From the NCBI GenBank assembly GCA_949529985.1, contig CATIRS010000029.1, positions 1-64,000 on the forward strand: DNA of 64,000 nucleotides, read 5' to 3'. The notes beneath the pieces were generated by a model. That model was not told where the DNA came from. It searched no databases and saw only the letters and a list, made by a program, of their open reading frames with translations. Made by a program: the position numbers and the translations under genes. The first letter of the stretch is position 1, and every line of letters begins with the position of its first letter. Below are positions 61,197 to 64,000 of the stretch, piece by piece. The stretch is from Owenweeksia sp. TMED14. Its GTDB lineage: Bacteria; Bacteroidota; Bacteroidia; Flavobacteriales; Schleiferiaceae.

Positions 61197-63584
61197 ATGA
61201 AAAAATTTATCCTGGCTATTCTTTTTTCTTCAACAGGTTTTTTTTCGCTTTTTGCTCAAAATACCATCAATGATGGTAGGTCAACACTCACTGGATCAGT
61301 TGTAGATGATGCTAGTAATGACCCAATACCTGGAGCTGTAATTCAGATTCAAGGCCTAGAGTCGATTAGCTACTCTGATATTAATGGAGAATTCACTTTC
61401 ACCGATCTCCCTGTGAAATTGGTAAATGTCTCTGTTCAAACTTTTGGTTACGAGACAAAAACTAAATTCGAAGTACAACTTAACCGAGTTAGGCCAGCTG
61501 TAATAAATTTTAGATTAAGGGAAGTCCCTCAAAAACTTGATGAAGTCGAAGTAAGTGCACAAATGAAATTTACACGTGATGCACAGTCGCCAGTGTCAGT
61601 TCAAAGTATTGGGATAAATGAAATTCAAAGGAATCCTGGTGGAAACCAAGACATTTCAAAAGTAATCCAATCCCTTCCTGGAGTAGCTGGTGGTGGGGGT
61701 GCATTCCGAAATGATTTGATCATCCGAGGTGGAGGTCCTAATGAAAATAGATTTTACTTAGATGGAATCGAAATACCAGCAATTAACCATTTTGCATCAC
61801 AAGGGGCAAGCGGGGGGCCTGTCGGAATGATAAATGTCAATTTTATAAGAGATGTAGACTTTTATACTTCAGCATTCCCTGCCCAAAGAGGCAATAGCTT
61901 AAGTTCAGTGATGGAATTAAACCTTAAAGATGGAAGAACAGATAAAACAGGTGGGATATTCCAAGTTGGAGCGTCAGAAGTCGGACTTACTCTTGATGGC
62001 CCTATCAACAAAAAAACAACCTATTTAGCTTCTATTAGGCGTAGCTATCTCCAGTTTTTGTTCAAAGTAATAGGACTCCCTTTTTTACCTACTTATAATG
62101 ATTACCAGTTTAAAATTAAACATAAATTTAATCGGAATAATCAATTAACTGTCTTGAGTCTTGGCGCTTATGATGTGAATAGATTAAATCTAGATGAAAA
62201 TGACTCAGCAGATCAAAGGTATATACTGAACTATTTACCGGAAGATATTCAATGGAACTATTCCATTGGGGCAAAATACACACATTTCGGGGAAAAAGGA
62301 AAAACCAATGTAGTATTAAGCCGATTTATGCTAGATAACACCTCTGAAAAATTTGTAGATAATGATCGAAATTTAGAACAACTTCTAGACTACAATTCTC
62401 AAGAAATAGAAAATAAGTTTAGAATAGAGCATGAGAGAAAAAGCAGCCGATGGGAATCTATGATTGGATTTGGTCTTGAGCAAGCCAAATACAACACCAC
62501 CACCCTGGACAAAAGACTAGCAGGAGGATTTGAACTCAACTATCAAACAGATGAAGTATTCTACAAGGCCAATGCTTTCGCCAACCTAATCGGACGATTT
62601 GCAGATGATAGATTAAAAATATCCTTGGGTATTAGAACAGATATAATGGATTTTAATGAAAGTACCATTAATCCATTAAATCAGCTTTCACCAAGAATCG
62701 CTCTGTCATACAATATTAATGAAAACATCACTTTAGACGGAAACTACGGTATGTACTATCAAATTCCACCTTATACGGCTCTTGGATATAGAGGGACAGA
62801 TGGAAACAATTCGGAACTCACGTTTATTGGAGCAGAACACTTTGTTTTTGGCTCAAGCCAGTTTTGGCCATGGAATGCCAAAACAAGCATTGAAGGTTTT
62901 TATAAAAAATATAGTAATTATCCTTTTTTACTTAGAGACTCAATTTCATTAGGAACAGCAGGTGGAGATTTTGGTGTAATCGGTAATCAGCTAGCCACAG
63001 CAACCTCTGAAGGCCGAGCATACGGTCTTGAATTAACTTACCAACAGAAACTATTCAAGGGGTTTTTCGGAATTGCGGCGATAACTTTAGTTAGGAGTGA
63101 ATTTCAAGATATAGACAAGAAATATATAGCAAGTTCCTGGGATAATGGAATCATTGCAACATTTACGTTTGGGAAAAAGTTTGGGAAGAATTATGAAATT
63201 GGTTGTCAATATCAGCTGCTTGGCGGAGCTCCTTACACACCCTTTGATCTAGCTGCAACTGCTAATATCGTAAACTGGAATGTTCTTGGCCGTGGCATAC
63301 CGGATTATAATAATTTGAACTCCAGGCGCTTCAAAGAATTTAATCGTCTCAATGTTCGGATTGACAAAAAATGGTTCCTAAAAAAATTCAATATGGACCT
63401 CTATTTTGATATTCAAAACGCTTTGGCTTATTCTGTTGATGGACCTGCATTTATTGATGTTGTTAGAGATAGCTCAGGAAATCCAGTTATAAATCCTGAT
63501 ATCACATCTCAATATTTAACGACAACACTACCTAATAGTAGTGGCACTGTCTTACCTAGTGTCGGCTTCATTTTTGAATTCTAA
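61197..63584 (+). CDS. TonB-dependent receptor with N-terminal CRD
   Basis: A 795-residue outer-membrane receptor. Order: signal peptide (MKKFILAILFSSTGFFSLFAQ), CRD domain (about 30-115, LTGSVVDDASNDPIPGAVIQIQG), plug (about 120-240, DISKVIQSLPGVAGGGGAFRNDLIIRGGGPNENRFYLDGIEIPAINHFASQGASGG), then a beta-barrel with many aromatic strands ending in SVGFIFEF. The substrate is unknown and there is no SusD partner. It is followed by a convergent NamZ/DUF1343 gene. Confidence 0.9.
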   Translation: MKKFILAILFSSTGFFSLFAQNTINDGRSTLTGSVVDDASNDPIPGAVIQIQGLESISYSDINGEFTFTDLPVKLVNVSVQTFGYETKTKFEVQLNRVRPAVINFRLREVPQKLDEVEVSAQMKFTRDAQSPVSVQSIGINEIQRNPGGNQDISKVIQSLPGVAGGGGAFRNDLIIRGGGPNENRFYLDGIEIPAINHFASQGASGGPVGMINVNFIRDVDFYTSAFPAQRGNSLSSVMELNLKDGRTDKTGGIFQVGASEVGLTLDGPINKKTTYLASIRRSYLQFLFKVIGLPFLPTYNDYQFKIKHKFNRNNQLTVLSLGAYDVNRLNLDENDSADQRYILNYLPEDIQWNYSIGAKYTHFGEKGKTNVVLSRFMLDNTSEKFVDNDRNLEQLLDYNSQEIENKFRIEHERKSSRWESMIGFGLEQAKYNTTTLDKRLAGGFELNYQTDEVFYKANAFANLIGRFADDRLKISLGIRTDIMDFNESTINPLNQLSPRIALSYNINENITLDGNYGMYYQIPPYTALGYRGTDGNNSELTFIGAEHFVFGSSQFWPWNAKTSIEGFYKKYSNYPFLLRDSISLGTAGGDFGVIGNQLATATSEGRAYGLELTYQQKLFKGFFGIAAITLVRSEFQDIDKKYIASSWDNGIIATFTFGKKFGKNYEIGCQYQLLGGAPYTPFDLAATANIVNWNVLGRGIPDYNNLNSRRFKEFNRLNVRIDKKWFLKKFNMDLYFDIQNALAYSVDGPAFIDVVRDSSGNPVINPDITSQYLTTTLPNSSGTVLPSVGFIFEF

Positions 63585-63591
63585 ATAACTC

Positions 63592-64000
63592 CTATTTAAT
63601 CTTTACTGAGTAGATCAGATATTTATTTCTGATATCATGTCGATAACTTTCTAGTTCTAACTCCCAACTTAATTTAATCTTAATGGCGCTCATGCCATTG
63701 ACTATTTGATGCCTTACACGATCCGTGCCTACTAGTTTTTCAAAAAACGGCGAGAAAAATGTATTATTCAAATCAGACCCTGATTCTTTCCATTTATTGT
63801 AAAATTTAATAACGTATTTTAGATTAAAGCCTAATTGTGAAGCATCAACTTCACTGAGATCTTCTCCGAAGCAAGTAATGTTTTGAAATTTCGGATAATC
63901 AGCTCCAACGTTTGGTTGAGGAATAAATGAATAATTAGATTCAGGAAACCATGGAGCCCCTATAACTTGAAAAGGAAGATCTGTTCCTCTCCCTATCGAA
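63592..64000 (-). CDS. NamZ/DUF1343-type exo-beta-N-acetylmuramidase, C-terminal part (runs off window)
   Basis: The last 136 codons of a longer gene. SIGRGTDLPFQVIGAPWF, NITCFGEDLS and the C-terminal DRVRHQIVNGMSAIKIKLSWELELESY match the DUF1343 (NamZ) family, which releases N-acetylmuramic acid from peptidoglycan fragments. The rest lies beyond the window edge, so the signal peptide and active site cannot be checked. It converges with the TonB receptor, 7 nt apart. Confidence 0.82.
   Translation of the reverse strand, partial: SIGRGTDLPFQVIGAPWFPESNYSFIPQPNVGADYPKFQNITCFGEDLSEVDASQLGFNLKYVIKFYNKWKESGSDLNNTFFSPFFEKLVGTDRVRHQIVNGMSAIKIKLSWELELESYRHDIRNKYLIYSVKIK

Overview
The window is 64 kb of compact, AT-rich chromosome from a member of the Bacteroidota, most likely a marine Flavobacteriales-type bacterium; the lineage below phylum is inference. 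The phylum call rests on TAnnTTTG -7 promoter elements, scarce Shine-Dalgarno sequences, TonB receptors with carboxypeptidase-like N-termini, type IX secretion (T9SS) cargo tails and a PorE-like OmpA protein. A long nusB-DUF1573-yajC operon, fused branched-chain E1 and bacillithiol synthesis (bshC) point the same way. No rRNA, phage, transposase or CRISPR array was seen; three tRNAs (Lys, Leu, Val) lie at 32.3-33.2 kb.

Layout. 0-3 kb: the start of a secreted ATH..GGE-type protein, an acyl-CoA dehydrogenase, a WbpD-like N-acetyltransferase and a secreted S1/P1 nuclease. 3-9 kb: an Rrf2 regulator next to a cysteine synthase/CBS-type enzyme with a palindrome inside its promoter; rpsP (with a 27-bp tandem repeat) and rimM; a saccharopine dehydrogenase-type enzyme; pckA. 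9-23 kb, mostly minus strand: PIN-PhoH ATPase, nusB-DUF1573-yajC, and a long train running accC-DUF4294-bshC, guaA-PBP1-like-pepD, crtZ-lycopene cyclase-pseudouridine synthase, with zapA and a coiled-coil partner upstream. 23-32 kb: M23 peptidase, CRD protein and TonB receptor; ornithine aminotransferase; rlmD; a PyrR-like phosphoribosyltransferase; shikimate kinase.

32-48 kb is the most accessory part: tRNAs, msrB, a secreted esterase, an orphan permease fragment, an intradiol dioxygenase with both a Tat signal and a T9SS-type tail, a small membrane/HTH pair, DoxX-like and sterol-desaturase-like membrane proteins. Then comes a probable iron or metal uptake locus (DUF4856 lipoprotein, imelysin-like lipoprotein, TonB receptor) headed by a 19-bp palindrome placed at the promoter, an MsbA-type ABC exporter, and a TPR lipoprotein translationally coupled to a SCO copper-chaperone homologue behind another palindrome.

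48-64 kb is mainly housekeeping and catabolism: fused alpha/beta 2-oxoacid dehydrogenase E1, a 2OG-Fe(II) oxygenase coupled to trmD, rplS, a PorE-like OmpA protein, aroC, a histidine-degradation operon (hutI-hutG-formimidoyltransferase), a spheroidene monooxygenase-like protein, htpG, a DUF2911 protein, another TonB receptor, and the end of a NamZ/DUF1343 protein.

The carotenoid genes (lycopene cyclase, crtZ, CrtA-like) suggest a zeaxanthin-type pigment. The classical rpsP-rimM-trmD-rplS operon is split into two halves about 44 kb apart. Several genes have a perfect -7 element ending only 4-6 nt before the ATG, predicting leaderless mRNAs. I found no wholly new system that I can prove; the best candidates are the palindrome-headed metal locus and the TPR-SCO pair.
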